From Collinsella sp. (GTDB lineage Bacteria; Actinomycetota; Coriobacteriia; Coriobacteriales; Coriobacteriaceae), in the NCBI GenBank assembly GCA_019414515.1, contig DXLX01000018.1, positions 1 through 64,000 on the forward strand: a DNA stretch of 64,000 nucleotides. Reading direction: 5' to 3'. The notes under the pieces were generated by a model that ran no database searches, had not been told where the DNA came from, and saw only the letters and a program-made list of their open reading frames with translations. Shown here piece after piece: positions 17,453 through 26,700 of the stretch. Position 1 is the stretch's first letter. Each line of letters begins with the position of its first letter. The position numbers and the translations under genes were made by a program.

Positions 17453-17678
17453 CTAGTCATTGGGGACGTTCTTAAATGACTAGCTGTTGGGGACACTCTT
17501 TCGCCACCCGGCAGTTAGGGACGTTCCCTTTCTGCCGGCAGCTGGGGACAGTCCTTGGCAACCCGGCCGGCAAGCCGGCGGTTCGGCAAAGACTGTCCTC
17601 AATGACTAGTCGTTTAAGTCTGTCCCCAATGAGTACCCACCCGATGGCTAGTCGTTTAAGAACGTCCCCAACGACTAG
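17453..17678. repeat. Cluster of GGGGAC-loop hairpins (right of MacB-like module)
   Basis: The gene-free stretch 17372-17682 is mostly this cluster. 17453-17483 has arms CTAGTCATT/AATGACTAG; 17648-17678 has arms CTAGTCGTT/AACGACTAG, a compensated T-to-C change; and a third, partly paired copy lies near 17603-17634. Loops carry GGGGACGTTCTTA or its complement. The part 17505-17600 mirrors 13840-13925. Only the short AT-rich piece 17372-17450 is left for the promoter of the ATPase gene. Confidence 0.85.
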
Positions 17679-17682
17679 GCGG

Positions 17683-18888
17683 TTAGGCGCGGGATTTGGC
17701 GCGTGCGAGAGCCAGACCTACGGCGGCAATGGCGGCGGCGAAGAGCACGGTGACGCCCAGGTCGCAGGCGATGTCGCCCAACATGGCAGACGTCAGGTCC
17801 GACGCGAGCGCCTTGCCGATCGCATCGTTCACCCAATATGTCGGCACAAAGTGCGCCACGGTCTGCACGGCCGGGCCCATCAGCGACAGCGGCATCCAAG
17901 CGCCGCCCAAAAACGTCATGAGCATGCCGAGCAGGTTGCCCACGCCATTGAGCAGCTCCTCGCGCGCACCCAGGCTCGAAAGGGCAAAGCCAACGGCCAG
18001 CGGCGTGCACGCCAGGGCAAACGTCGCCGCCAGTGCCAGGCACACACGGCCCACGCCGACCTCGGCGACCGCGCCGGCAAAGCCCACGACGCCCATCATG
18101 CTCGACACAAACCAGATGCAGACGGTGAGCACGGCGGCGGCGGCAAACACGGCAAGCGAACGTTGGCGCTCGGAGATTGGGCCGGCATCCATACGACGCA
18201 CGCGCTCGGGCTCGTTCATGCCCGAGAGCACCAACCCCACCGATACGATGACCGACGAGATAATCGCGTACGCGCCAAAGTTGAAGTACGACTCGAGCGT
18301 GGCGGCAGCAGCCGAGTCGACCTTGACCCGCTCGATCTGGACCTCCGCGCGCTTTGCAGCGGCATGTTCGGCGGCCTTGGCAACGTCGCCGTTGGAGGCA
18401 GTGGGCTCAAGCGCCGCCGCAGCGCCCGCGAGCGAGATCCAGCGCGAGGCCTCGGCAGACGAAAGCGCCGCCGCCATGGTGCCGGCACCGTAGGTCACAT
18501 CGAGCTTGGGCAGGGACTCCCCCGCGCGGGCAGCCGCGACCAGGTCGTCCTCGAACCCCTCCGGGATAAAGAACACGCAGTCGGCGCTGCCCTTGGCGCT
18601 GTTGCTCTTGGAGAGCGCGTCCGCAAGGTCGTACGTGTCATCGCCGACGCCCGTGACCAGGTCAAACCGCGAACCTAGGTGCTTGGTGAGCGCACGTGAA
18701 AGATCACTGCCATCGCGGTCGACCACGATCACGTTGGCGTCGTAGGGCTTGTACTCGGTGAGCTGCGACGAGTTCCAGCTCACCGATGCCGCGATGAATA
18801 CGCCCATCAGCGAAATGAACACCGTGTAGATGAGCAGGTAGAACGGGTGAGCGAGCGCCATGCGAAGCGCGGTCTTAAAGGTGCTCAT
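17683..18888 (-). CDS. ABC-2 type permease, second of a pair
   Basis: 401 aa. One N-terminal helix (about 15-40; LLIYTVFISLMGVFIAASV), an extracellular domain of about 170 residues, then five or six helices (about 210-395; YAIISSVIVSVGLVLSGMNEPERVRRM, LTVCIWFVSSMMGVVGFAG, LLNGVGNLLGMLMTFLGGAWMPL). This is the ABC2_membrane_3 layout of exporters for antibiotics, lipids or peptides. ATG 18888, with GGAAGGAG in front, is preferred over the upstream frame start at 18903; it overlaps the end of the first permease gene by 14 bases, implying coupled translation and a heterodimer with it. The gene ends next to the repeat cluster. Confidence 0.88.
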   Translation of the reverse strand: MSTFKTALRMALAHPFYLLIYTVFISLMGVFIAASVSWNSSQLTEYKPYDANVIVVDRDGSDLSRALTKHLGSRFDLVTGVGDDTYDLADALSKSNSAKGSADCVFFIPEGFEDDLVAAARAGESLPKLDVTYGAGTMAAALSSAEASRWISLAGAAAALEPTASNGDVAKAAEHAAAKRAEVQIERVKVDSAAAATLESYFNFGAYAIISSVIVSVGLVLSGMNEPERVRRMDAGPISERQRSLAVFAAAAVLTVCIWFVSSMMGVVGFAGAVAEVGVGRVCLALAATFALACTPLAVGFALSSLGAREELLNGVGNLLGMLMTFLGGAWMPLSLMGPAVQTVAHFVPTYWVNDAIGKALASDLTSAMLGDIACDLGVTVLFAAAIAAVGLALARAKSRA

Positions 18889-20062
18889 AGCGGCTCCTTC
18901 CAAAGATCAGCGTGGCGGCGGCAACGAACAGCAGTGCCATGAGGACCAGTGCGCCGGCGCGAACGGCAAAAGGATCCAGGTCCTCAAAGAAATACAGGCG
19001 GTTGAACATGTCGCAGATGAGCTTGACGGGGTTGAGCCAGCACTCGGCCGGACAGGCGCGGGCGACGTCATCGGCAAGCGCCATCGCCGGTTCGCCGTAG
19101 AGCCCAGCGAACAAAGCGCACGTGGTGGCAAAGCCTGTGAGGATGCCCGACTTGGATGCCTTGCCGCCCTTAACGGGAAGCGTGCCCACAAAGAGTCCCA
19201 AGCCCGTGGCGGCAAGCGCGGAAGCGGCACCGCCCACCAGACACAGCCCCTCGCGCCCGCCAAAGTCGACGCCCACAACCAGGCGCACGTAGCCGATCGC
19301 GATCGCCATCGAGGCAAAGGAGACCAGCCACGAGCCCACAAAGATACCGGCCAGCGACGCCGTTTTGGAAAGACCGCCCGCGCAGCGGCGCGCGCCAAGG
19401 CCCGACAGATTGGGCTGCAGATCGACGACGCTCAAGGCGGCAAACTCCGCAGACATCATCGCGACCAGGCCAAAGAGCGCGTAATAGTAGATGACCGTGC
19501 CATCGGGCGTGGTGCGTGTCAGGCTTACGCGGCGGGTGCCGCCCTCGAGCGACAGGGCGCGCGCAACCGCCTCCGGGTCGGCGAGCGCCGCCGGGTTGTC
19601 CTGGGCAATCTGAGACATGAGCTCGGCATTTTGTGTATACGAGCTTGCCACCGTCTCCAGAATGCTGCGGTCGGTGAGCACCGTTGAGGCACGCGAGCTG
19701 TCGTAGCTCGACAGCAACGTGAGCTTGGGTGCGCCCGCGTCGTCGACCGTATAGATGCCCGCGACCTCGCCGGCCTTAAGCACACGGTTCGCATCGGCTG
19801 CGTCGTCGCACTCGTGGATCTCGAGCAGCTGATTGTCGCTCTCCTTGGCAAGCGACGTCGCCACGTCCTTAAAGGTCGAGGCGTCCCAGGCCTCGTCCGC
19901 TATGACGGCAACCGGTACCGGGTCGACCGTGCCGTCAGAGCTCAGATTCGCAAACATAAACATGAACATCGTGGAAAGTGCGATGGGAAAGAGAGCGCCC
20001 CAGACCCACGTGCTCGGCCGGCGCAGCAGCGTCTTGACCGTAGTGATGATGGTGTTGAACAT
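18875..20062 (-). CDS. ABC-2 type permease, first of a pair
   Basis: 395 aa with the same plan as its downstream partner: a first helix (about 17-37; VWGALFPIALSTMFMFMFA), an extracellular domain (about 40-215) and a C-terminal membrane bundle (about 218-390; YALFGLVAMMSAEFAALSVVDLQ, IFVGSWLVSFASMAIAIGYVRLV, GLYGEPAMALAD). The two permeases are clearly diverged paralogues and presumably pair with the ATPase just upstream, 9 bases away. The ribosome site AGGGGG precedes ATG 20062. Confidence 0.88.
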   Translation of the reverse strand: MFNTIITTVKTLLRRPSTWVWGALFPIALSTMFMFMFANLSSDGTVDPVPVAVIADEAWDASTFKDVATSLAKESDNQLLEIHECDDAADANRVLKAGEVAGIYTVDDAGAPKLTLLSSYDSSRASTVLTDRSILETVASSYTQNAELMSQIAQDNPAALADPEAVARALSLEGGTRRVSLTRTTPDGTVIYYYALFGLVAMMSAEFAALSVVDLQPNLSGLGARRCAGGLSKTASLAGIFVGSWLVSFASMAIAIGYVRLVVGVDFGGREGLCLVGGAASALAATGLGLFVGTLPVKGGKASKSGILTGFATTCALFAGLYGEPAMALADDVARACPAECWLNPVKLICDMFNRLYFFEDLDPFAVRAGALVLMALLFVAAATLIFGRSRYEHL

Positions 20063-20071
20063 GACTGCCCC

Positions 20072-21010
20072 CTAGTCGCGCAGCTCGCGGCCGGTGATCT
20101 CGAGGAACACGTCGTTGAGGGTCGGCGGCTCGCTCCACACGCGGCCGAGCGCCACATCGGCGGCGCGCAGCGTGTCGAGGATGTCGACCAAATTGTGCGG
20201 GCTCGCTTCGCAGGTGCAGACGAGCTCGCCGCCGGACAGCTCAACCGAAAGCACGTGCTCGAGGGCGCGCAGCCGCTCGACCGTGGCGGTCTCGACGGCG
20301 CCGACCTCGACAGTCACGCGCTCGCCCATTTGAATCATGCGTTTGAGCTCGTCATTGGTGCCCTGCGCCAGCACACGTCCGCCGTCCATGATCATGATGC
20401 GACTGCAAATCTGCTCGACTTCCTCCATGTAATGGCTGGTATACACCACCGCGGCGCCCTCGTCGCGCAAGCGGCAGATGCCCTCCAGGATGGCGTTGCG
20501 GCTCTGCGGGTCGACCGCCACCGTGGGCTCGTCAAAGAAGATGAGCTCGGGCTTGTGCGCGATACCGCAGGCGATGTTGAGGCGACGCGCCAGGCCGCCC
20601 GAGAGCTTGCCGGGGCGAAACTTGGTAAAGTCGCCCAGCCCGACAAAGTCGATCGCCTCGTCCACCAGCGCGCGGCGGCGCTTGCGGTCGTTGACGTAAA
20701 GGCTGCAGAAATAGTCGATGTTCTCGCGCACCGTAAGCTCGTCAAACACCGCCACCTGCTGCGGCACCACACCGATGCGGCGCTTGAGGTCGTAGCGGGC
20801 GGGCGTCATGGGCTCGCCGAACAGCTCGATGGTGCCTTTGTCGTAGGCGAGCAGCTGCAGAATGCAGTTGATGGACGTGGTCTTGCCCGAGCCGTTGGGG
20901 CCCAGCAGGCCAAAGATCTCGCCGGGGGCGATGCTGAGGTTAAAGTGGTCAAGCGCGATAAGGTCGTCGTAGCGCTTGACGAGGTTTTCGACGTGGACGA
21001 TGTCTGTCAT
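20072..21010 (-). CDS. ABC-2 exporter ATP-binding protein (DrrA/CcmA type)
   Basis: 312 aa: Walker A GPNGSGKTT, Q-loop VPQQVAVFDELTV, signature LSGGLARRL, Walker B LIFFDEPTVAVD, switch His TSHYMEE, then a C-terminal extension (about 220-312) with VNDVFLEITGRELRD, as in DrrA-like ATPases. The start ATG 21010 lies behind AGAAGGG; an upstream frame to 21076 lacks a ribosome site. It heads a three-gene exporter operon with the two permeases and is divergent from a histidine kinase and response regulator pair that may control it. Confidence 0.92.
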   Translation of the reverse strand: MTDIVHVENLVKRYDDLIALDHFNLSIAPGEIFGLLGPNGSGKTTSINCILQLLAYDKGTIELFGEPMTPARYDLKRRIGVVPQQVAVFDELTVRENIDYFCSLYVNDRKRRRALVDEAIDFVGLGDFTKFRPGKLSGGLARRLNIACGIAHKPELIFFDEPTVAVDPQSRNAILEGICRLRDEGAAVVYTSHYMEEVEQICSRIMIMDGGRVLAQGTNDELKRMIQMGERVTVEVGAVETATVERLRALEHVLSVELSGGELVCTCEASPHNLVDILDTLRAADVALGRVWSEPPTLNDVFLEITGRELRD

Positions 21011-21197
21011 GAGGCGGCCCTTCTGTTGATTGCGGCCCGGTACGATTGCATCATCGCAGGAGCGGACGGCGCGCACCAGTGAGCTTTGTCACGAGTGCGG
21101 GGGCTCGGTCGCGTGGCCCGCTGACGCGACCGCCCCACCGTGCGGGAGGAATGTCACGGTTGCGCTAGGCGGCCCCTCCACCACGCGCAGCTTCGCG

Positions 21198-21203
21198 TAC
21201 AAT
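21198..21203 (+). promoter_or_regulatory. Probable -10 element giving a leaderless kinase mRNA
   Basis: TACAAT lies six bases before the ATG at 21210, so transcription would begin at or next to the A of the start codon. No Shine-Dalgarno sequence is present. The -35 region is GC-rich and unconvincing. Confidence 0.5.
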
Positions 21204-21209
21204 ACCCGT

Positions 21210-22355
21210 ATGAACAGGCTTTTCGACAAATCGATCGTGCTGGCGTGCTGTATTGCGGCCGCCATGGGTCTTGCCGTGGACGCTCGTCTGGTTGTGGCGT
21301 TTTGCCTTGGCATTATTGCCACCTCGCTGGCCGAGGTCGCACAGGGGAAACGCACCCGACGCGCAAGCGAGGCAGCGAGCTACGCCTGCATCATCGCGGC
21401 TGTCTTCGTGCCGCCGTTTGTGCCGTTTGCGCCTCTCGCCCTCTATGACATCGCGCGACGCGTGCGCCGCGAGCACGCCTGGGTCGCGTTGGGCATTGGC
21501 TCCGTCTTTGCCTTTGCGCTCGTCGCGGACCTTCGCGCCGATGCGCTTACCGCACGAACGCTCCTGCTGACCGCCATCCTTTCGGTTGCCGCCACCTTGC
21601 TATCGCTACGCACCGCCCAGTTGGAGCGCGAGCAGCGGCGCATGCGCCGCACCCGCGACGAGCTGCAGGAACGAGCCCTCGCGCTCGAGGCGCGCAACCG
21701 CGATCTTGCCGATCGCCAGGACTACGAAGTCGAGCTCGCGACGCTCGCCGAACGCGCCCGCATCGCGCGCGAGATCCACGATAACGTCGGGCACCAGCTC
21801 ACGCGCGCCTCACTGCAGGCCGAAGCCCTACGCGTGGTCCACGCCGACGAGCCTGGCGTCGCCGCCGATTTCGCCGACGTTAAATGCACGGTTGACGAGG
21901 CGCTCCAGCTTGTGCGCGCCAGCGTCCACGCGCTCAACGACAACGCCGTCGACCTTTCCGTGCAGCTCGAACGCATTGTCGAAGGCACACGCTCGGACGG
22001 CGGCCCGCAGATTGAGCTTGAAGTTATGGCCGAACATGCGCCCGCAAACGTCGCCAACTGCTTTGCAGCGGTCCTGCGCGAAGCGCTCTCCAATACCATA
22101 CGCCACGCTTGCGCCCAGACCGTCACCGTACGGTGCATGGAGCATCCGTCGTTTTACCAGCTCATTGTTACCGACGATGGCGTGGATGAGGTCCAAGCAA
22201 GCGGCCGCGGCACCGCGGAGGGCATGGGGCTCGCCTCCATGCGCGAGCGCATCGAGGCGCTTGGCGGCACCTTCACCGCCGGCCCGCGTGCCGGCGCCGG
22301 CGGCTGGCGTGTGTTTGCCACCGTTCCCAAACAGCAAGGAGATGAGGGCCGATGA
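21210..22355 (+). CDS. NarL-type sensor histidine kinase
   Basis: 381 aa. Five or six N-terminal helices (about 8-132) without an obvious extracellular sensor domain, a short coiled coil (about 133-170), a HisKA_3 dimerisation helix with phospho-acceptor H190 (ERARIAREIHDNVGHQLT) and a HATPase domain (N-box EALSNTIRHA, G-box GMGLASMRERIEALGG). Such short membrane-only sensors often control adjacent ABC exporters. It overlaps the response regulator by four bases (ATGA) and is divergent from the ABC-2 operon. The start is ATG 21210, apparently leaderless; the upstream frame back to 21030 has no ribosome site and crosses the divergent operon's promoter region. Confidence 0.9.
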   Translation: MNRLFDKSIVLACCIAAAMGLAVDARLVVAFCLGIIATSLAEVAQGKRTRRASEAASYACIIAAVFVPPFVPFAPLALYDIARRVRREHAWVALGIGSVFAFALVADLRADALTARTLLLTAILSVAATLLSLRTAQLEREQRRMRRTRDELQERALALEARNRDLADRQDYEVELATLAERARIAREIHDNVGHQLTRASLQAEALRVVHADEPGVAADFADVKCTVDEALQLVRASVHALNDNAVDLSVQLERIVEGTRSDGGPQIELEVMAEHAPANVANCFAAVLREALSNTIRHACAQTVTVRCMEHPSFYQLIVTDDGVDEVQASGRGTAEGMGLASMRERIEALGGTFTAGPRAGAGGWRVFATVPKQQGDEGR

Positions 22356-22981
22356 GGCTCATCGTTGTCGACGACGACCGCTTGGTGGTCGATTCGCTCA
22401 AGATTATCTTGGGCGCCCAGCCGCAGATCGAAGTGGTGGGCACCGGTGCCAACGGCAACGATGCGGTGGCGCTCTACGCCGAGCACGCACCCGATATCGC
22501 GCTGCTCGACATCCAGGTGCCGGGACGCGACGGCCTTTCGGCCGCGCGCGAGATCCTTGAGCACGACCCTGCGGCGCGCGTGGTGTTTCTGACGACGTTC
22601 TCGGATGACGAGTACATTGTGTCGGCGCTCAAGCTGGGCGCCCGCGGCTACCTGATCAAGACCGATGTCGCTGCCATTCCGCCGGCGTTGGCGCAGGTCA
22701 TGGACGGCAAACGCGTGCTCGAGGGCAAGGCGATCGAAGATATCAACTTTGATGGGGCGGACGTCGAGGCCGGCGCGACCCGCCGGCCCGCCGCCTTTGC
22801 CGGCCTGACCGACCGCGAGTTCGAAGTCGCCGAGCTCATCGCCCGCGGCCTCGACAACAAGGAGATCGCTGCCACCGCCTATATGGGCGAAGGCACCGTG
22901 CGCAACCACATCAGCTCGATCCTAGCCAAAATGGGGCTACGCAACCGCACCCAAATCGCCATCGCCTATCTGCGAGGCTAG
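22352..22981 (+). CDS. NarL/LuxR-family response regulator
   Basis: 209 aa. The receiver domain (1-120) has the acidic pair VVDDDR, phospho-acceptor D53 (LLDIQVPGRDG), conserved T (FLTTFS) and K (YLIKTD). The LuxR-type HTH is at about 148-205 (LTDREFEVAELIARGLDNKEIA, recognition helix in GTVRNHISSILAKM; longer pieces not quoted). It is co-translated with the kinase. The likely target is the divergent ABC-2 exporter operon or its own promoter, an inference from position only. Confidence 0.95.
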   Translation: MRLIVVDDDRLVVDSLKIILGAQPQIEVVGTGANGNDAVALYAEHAPDIALLDIQVPGRDGLSAAREILEHDPAARVVFLTTFSDDEYIVSALKLGARGYLIKTDVAAIPPALAQVMDGKRVLEGKAIEDINFDGADVEAGATRRPAAFAGLTDREFEVAELIARGLDNKEIAATAYMGEGTVRNHISSILAKMGLRNRTQIAIAYLRG

Positions 22982-23012
22982 CCGCTGGCTGCCGCCAATT
23001 TGATGCCATTTC

Positions 23013-23164
23013 AAAACTATGCCGGTTTACTACGATGAACCGCATATCTCCGACCACGGCAAATTGCGCACTTACAAAACCGCAGGTAGAACACTTGCGA
23101 TATTTGCAAAAATGCGGGTGTGGTCAGGAATCTCGGATTCATCGTAGTAAACCGGCATAGTTTT
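23013..23164 (-). repeat. Three-stem structured intergenic element, copy 1
   Basis: The gene-free stretch 22982-23557 holds copies 1 and 2 and a terminator. Outer arms 23013-23039 and 23138-23164 (core CTATGCCGGTTTAC) are perfectly complementary over 27 bp. A second stem pairs CCTGACCAC-type and GTGGTCGG-type sequences. In the minus-strand sense the core holds GTTCTACCTGCGGTTTTGT, the 3' half of the central hairpin; its 5' half is diverged in this copy. See copies at 23258, 31202 and 31455. Confidence 0.8.
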
Positions 23165-23257
23165 GTTCGGGCGGCCCTGCACGAGTGTCTCCGCCAGCCT
23201 CGCGGGACCAAAATGAGCCGTTTTCCTCCGTCCCCAATGGATCAGCCGAAACCGCCC

Positions 23258-23417
23258 GCCACGAAATCGGCCCATCTACTACGTTTGACTCGATACCCCT
23301 GACCATACCTTCGTTTTGAACAAAACCGCAGGCGTTCTACCTGCGGTTTTGTTTTTGCGCTTTTCGGCATGGTTGGGGGTAAGGGGCTAAACGTAGTAGA
23401 TGGGCCGGTTTCGTGGC
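23258..23417 (+). repeat. Three-stem structured intergenic element, copy 2
   Basis: Outer arms 23258-23286 and 23389-23417 match at 28 of 29 positions (core CCCATCTACTACGTTT). A second stem pairs CCCCTGACCATA (about 23296-23308) with GCATGGTTGGGGG (about 23367-23379). The centre (23322-23356) is AAAACCGCAGG-cgttcta-CCTGCGGTTTT followed by GTTTTT, an intrinsic-terminator-like hairpin. The outer arm sequence is unrelated to that of copy 1 although the interior is alike. Confidence 0.85.
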
Positions 23418-23436
23418 GAACCCTTCTCGCCTACGC

Positions 23437-23480
23437 ACAAAAGCGCCGCCACGGAGGAGGGAGATACCTCCGTGGCGGCT
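23437..23480 (-). terminator. Terminator downstream of the giant pilin-repeat gene
   Basis: Arms 23445-23457 and 23467-23479 (GCCGCCACGGAGG / CCTCCGTGGCGGC) are perfect over 13 bp, followed on the minus strand by GCTTTTGTG. A second GC-only hairpin (23521-23544, GCCCGGGGCC-ttct-GGCCCCGGGC) lies between it and the sorting-signal stop. Confidence 0.75.
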
Positions 23481-23557
23481 GGGGCTGGGGGTGGGGCTAT
23501 GTTCTGGCTCCCCGCCGGCCGCCCGGGGCCTTCTGGCCCCGGGCGCTGCCAGCGTGC

Positions 23558-23743
23558 CTAGCGCTTACGGATACCCCAGACCAGGGCTCCGACGCCGGCC
23601 ATGGCGATGACAAATGCCATAAGCAGAGCGGCAGCCTGCTGGTCGCCCGTGGTGGGCAGGAAACCCTTGACCGTCTTGACGATGTTCGTCACGGTCTTGG
23701 GCGTGCCGGGATCGGGTGTCGGCGTAGGAGTCTCGGCTTCTTG
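23558..23743 (-). pseudogene. Out-of-frame LPTTG sorting signal of the giant surface protein
   Basis: Read in a frame shifted by one base, the 3' end encodes EAETPTPTPDPGTPKTVTN, then FLPTTGDQQ, a hydrophobic helix and WGIRKR, ending at TAG 23558. This is a textbook sortase signal: spacer, LPxTG, transmembrane helix, basic tail. The main frame instead ends at 23689 with an unrelated basic peptide. The switch point is ACGTACAAGAAGCC (about 23738-23746): one missing base, probably a G after AAG, would join the two. No classic slippery heptamer is seen. Confidence 0.88.
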
Positions 23744-26700
23744 TACGTGTTGTTGAACACGATACCCTCGACGCTTTTGTCGCCCTTGGTATAGGTAACG
23801 CTCGCCTTGAGGTTACCCTCACCGTCGTCGACCACGTTGACGGTCGCGGTAAAGACGGACTTGTCGTAGGTCATACCGGCCTCGTCGCCCTTGACCTCGC
23901 TGACGGTGTAGACGTACGTACCAGGCTCGTCGTACTCGAACTTGTCGAAGTTGATCTTGCCGTCGGCATCGTTGGTAACCGTAGACTCGATGTCCTCGCC
24001 AACGAGCTTAAAGCTAAACTCGTCCTTCTTGAGCTCACGTCCCTCGAGCACCTTGATGGCCCCGATGGAAACCTGCGTGGGCATGGCGTGATACTTGTTG
24101 GTAAAGCCAGCCGACTCGGTGGTTCCCTCGAGCTTGTGCGTCGCGGTCAGCGTGCCGCCGCCGTTGTCGGAGACGGTGGTCACGACGGTGTAGGTCGCGC
24201 CGTCATAGGTGACGCCCTTGTGCAGGCCGAGCGCGTTGGGGCAAGCCTCGCGCAGCATGTACGTGTGCGTGCCGGGCGCCTCGTAGCGGATCGGGCTCAG
24301 CGTAACGTTACCGTCGACGTCATTGGTGCCGCTCGCGACAACCACGCCGTCCTCGAGCAGCTCAAACGTGAACTCGCCAGCTGCAAGGTCGCGTCCGGTC
24401 AGACGCTTGACCGTCTTGACCTGATCGGTCACGGAAGAATCGGTAGGTGCCACGCCGTAGGTGTTGGTGAACGTGAAGGCAGCACCGTCGTCGCCCTCGC
24501 GCACGACACGCAGATGTCCGGTACCGTCGTCAGTCACGGTGTAGGAAACCTTGCGCATGGCGTTGGCGTCGTTGGTCACACCAGGGGCACTACCGGACTC
24601 GGTCACCGTGTAGGTAAAGGTGTGCGAGCGCGGAGCGGTGGGGGCTGCGGGCTCGGACTCGTCGTTGGACTCGTCGGTGTCGGCAGCGTCGGCGTCAACC
24701 TCGGCCTCGCCGGCGTTGGCCTCGGCTTCGTCAGCTTCGTCTGCCTCGGCCTTATCGGTCGCATCGTCCGTCACGCCCAGAGCGCGGTTGAGGTCCTCGA
24801 GCGTAAAGTGGATCTTGCCAAAGCCCACGTTGCCAGCCGCGTCGTTGGTTGCGGTCGTGCGCTCGGGCATCGGGGCACCAGCCTCGTCGGCGGTCACGGT
24901 AAAGGTGAACTTGCCCGTGATGTCAACCGGGGTCAGGCCCTCGGCAGCTTGGAGCTTCTTAGTGCCGGTGAGCGCGGCATCGACGGCTTCGGCGCCGTAG
25001 ACGTTCTCGAACAAGGGCTCGACGCCGCCGTAGTCGACCGTTGCCGTCAGGGTACCGTCACCGTTGTCGACGACGATAACCTTAAAGCCAAAGCTCCACG
25101 TTGTAGCGGAAACGCCATTCGGCAGCCCGAATAAATCTTCGTAGGCCGTGTAGTTAATGGTCCAGGCAAGCTTACCGTCCTTATCGGTACGATGGGCAAG
25201 CCCAGCAGCCTCAAGATTAGCAAGCATCTTAGTGTCGTAGTGCAGCGTATCAAAGCTCACGTGCCCGCCGATATTGGGCTTGAGGTTTTCGTATGCCACA
25301 AGCTCACCCTGATAGGCGATGCCGAACCAGAACTCGCCGTCGGCCATCGGGCGGCCGGTCAGAGTCTTGGTGGCAACGACCTGAGCGGCGGTGCCGCCAG
25401 GCGTGTTGGTCGTAGCGCTGTAACTGTTGTGGAACGGCACCAGGGCCTTCTCGACCTTGTTCTCGCCACTCTTGTGGACCGTCTCATGCGTGCCCTCGGG
25501 ACCGCCGGAAACGGTCGTCGTAGCAGCGAGCGTGCCGGCGGTGTCGTCGGCGATGGCGATCGTCACCGTGCGCACGGCGTCGTCGTAGGTGTAACCGGGC
25601 TGGCCGTCGTTCTTCTCGGCCACGGTGTACGTAAAGGTCTTGCCGGCGTCAGCCTGCGTAAATATAACCTCATGACCAGCCAGAATGTCGATCAGTCCGA
25701 CCGTTGCCTCTGCCGCTGCGGGGGACTTGAAGCTATTAGCCCCGGGCAGCAGACCGAGCGCGCGAGCCGAAGCGTCGTCAGCAGGTGTCACGGTAAAGGT
25801 GAACTGACCCTCGGTCATGGGGCGGCCATCCAGATACTTGCTGAGCCACAGACCGCCGGCAGCGGTGTAGTTAAGCTCAGTGCGGTACGTGTTGGTAAAG
25901 CGTCCGTTTTCCTTCTTGGTGACGTTGGCGGTCAGGCTGCCATCGCCGTTCTCGGTCACGGTCACTTCGGCGGTTGCGACATGCGCGTCATACGTCAAGC
26001 CGACCGTGCTGCCCGCGTTCTCGCGAATCTCGTACTTATAGGTTCCGGCGGCAGCGTAGTGAATCTTGCCGAACTTGATGGCGGCAATGCCGTCCTTCGC
26101 GTCCTTCTTGCTCACGGTTACGGTTGCGGGATCGGGCAGTGGGGCGTCTTCGGGGGCGGTGATGGTAAAGCTGAACTCGTCCCCATCCGTCCAGTCGCGG
26201 CCGCTGATGACCTTGCCCAGGTCAAAGTCGAGCTCCGCATCGAGCGGGGCCACGCTGTAGGTGTTCTTGAAAGTCGCAGCCGTGGCGTCCTTCAGGACAT
26301 GCTCGGCCTTGAGGGTGCCGTCGCCGTTGTCCGTGATGGTGGTCTCGATGGTGTACTTGGCGTCACTGTAGGTGATGCCCTTGCTGGTGGTTCCGCCCTT
26401 GATCTCGCGCAGCGTGTAGGCGTGCTTGCCGGCCTCGGTGTACTTCACGGCGTTCATCGTGATCTTGCCATCGGCGGCATTGGTGCCGGTGGCGACGACC
26501 TTGGCGTCCTCGTCCTCGCCCTCGACGAGCTCGAAGGAGAACTCGCCGTCCTTGAGGTCGCGGCCGGTCAGGGACTTGGTCGCGGTGATCTGGTCGGTGA
26601 CGCTGAACTCACCAGGATTCGGCTTGTAGCTGTTGCTGAACTTCGCCTCGCCGTCGCCCTTCAGGACATGCTTCGCCTCGAGCGCGCCGTCGCCCTTGTC

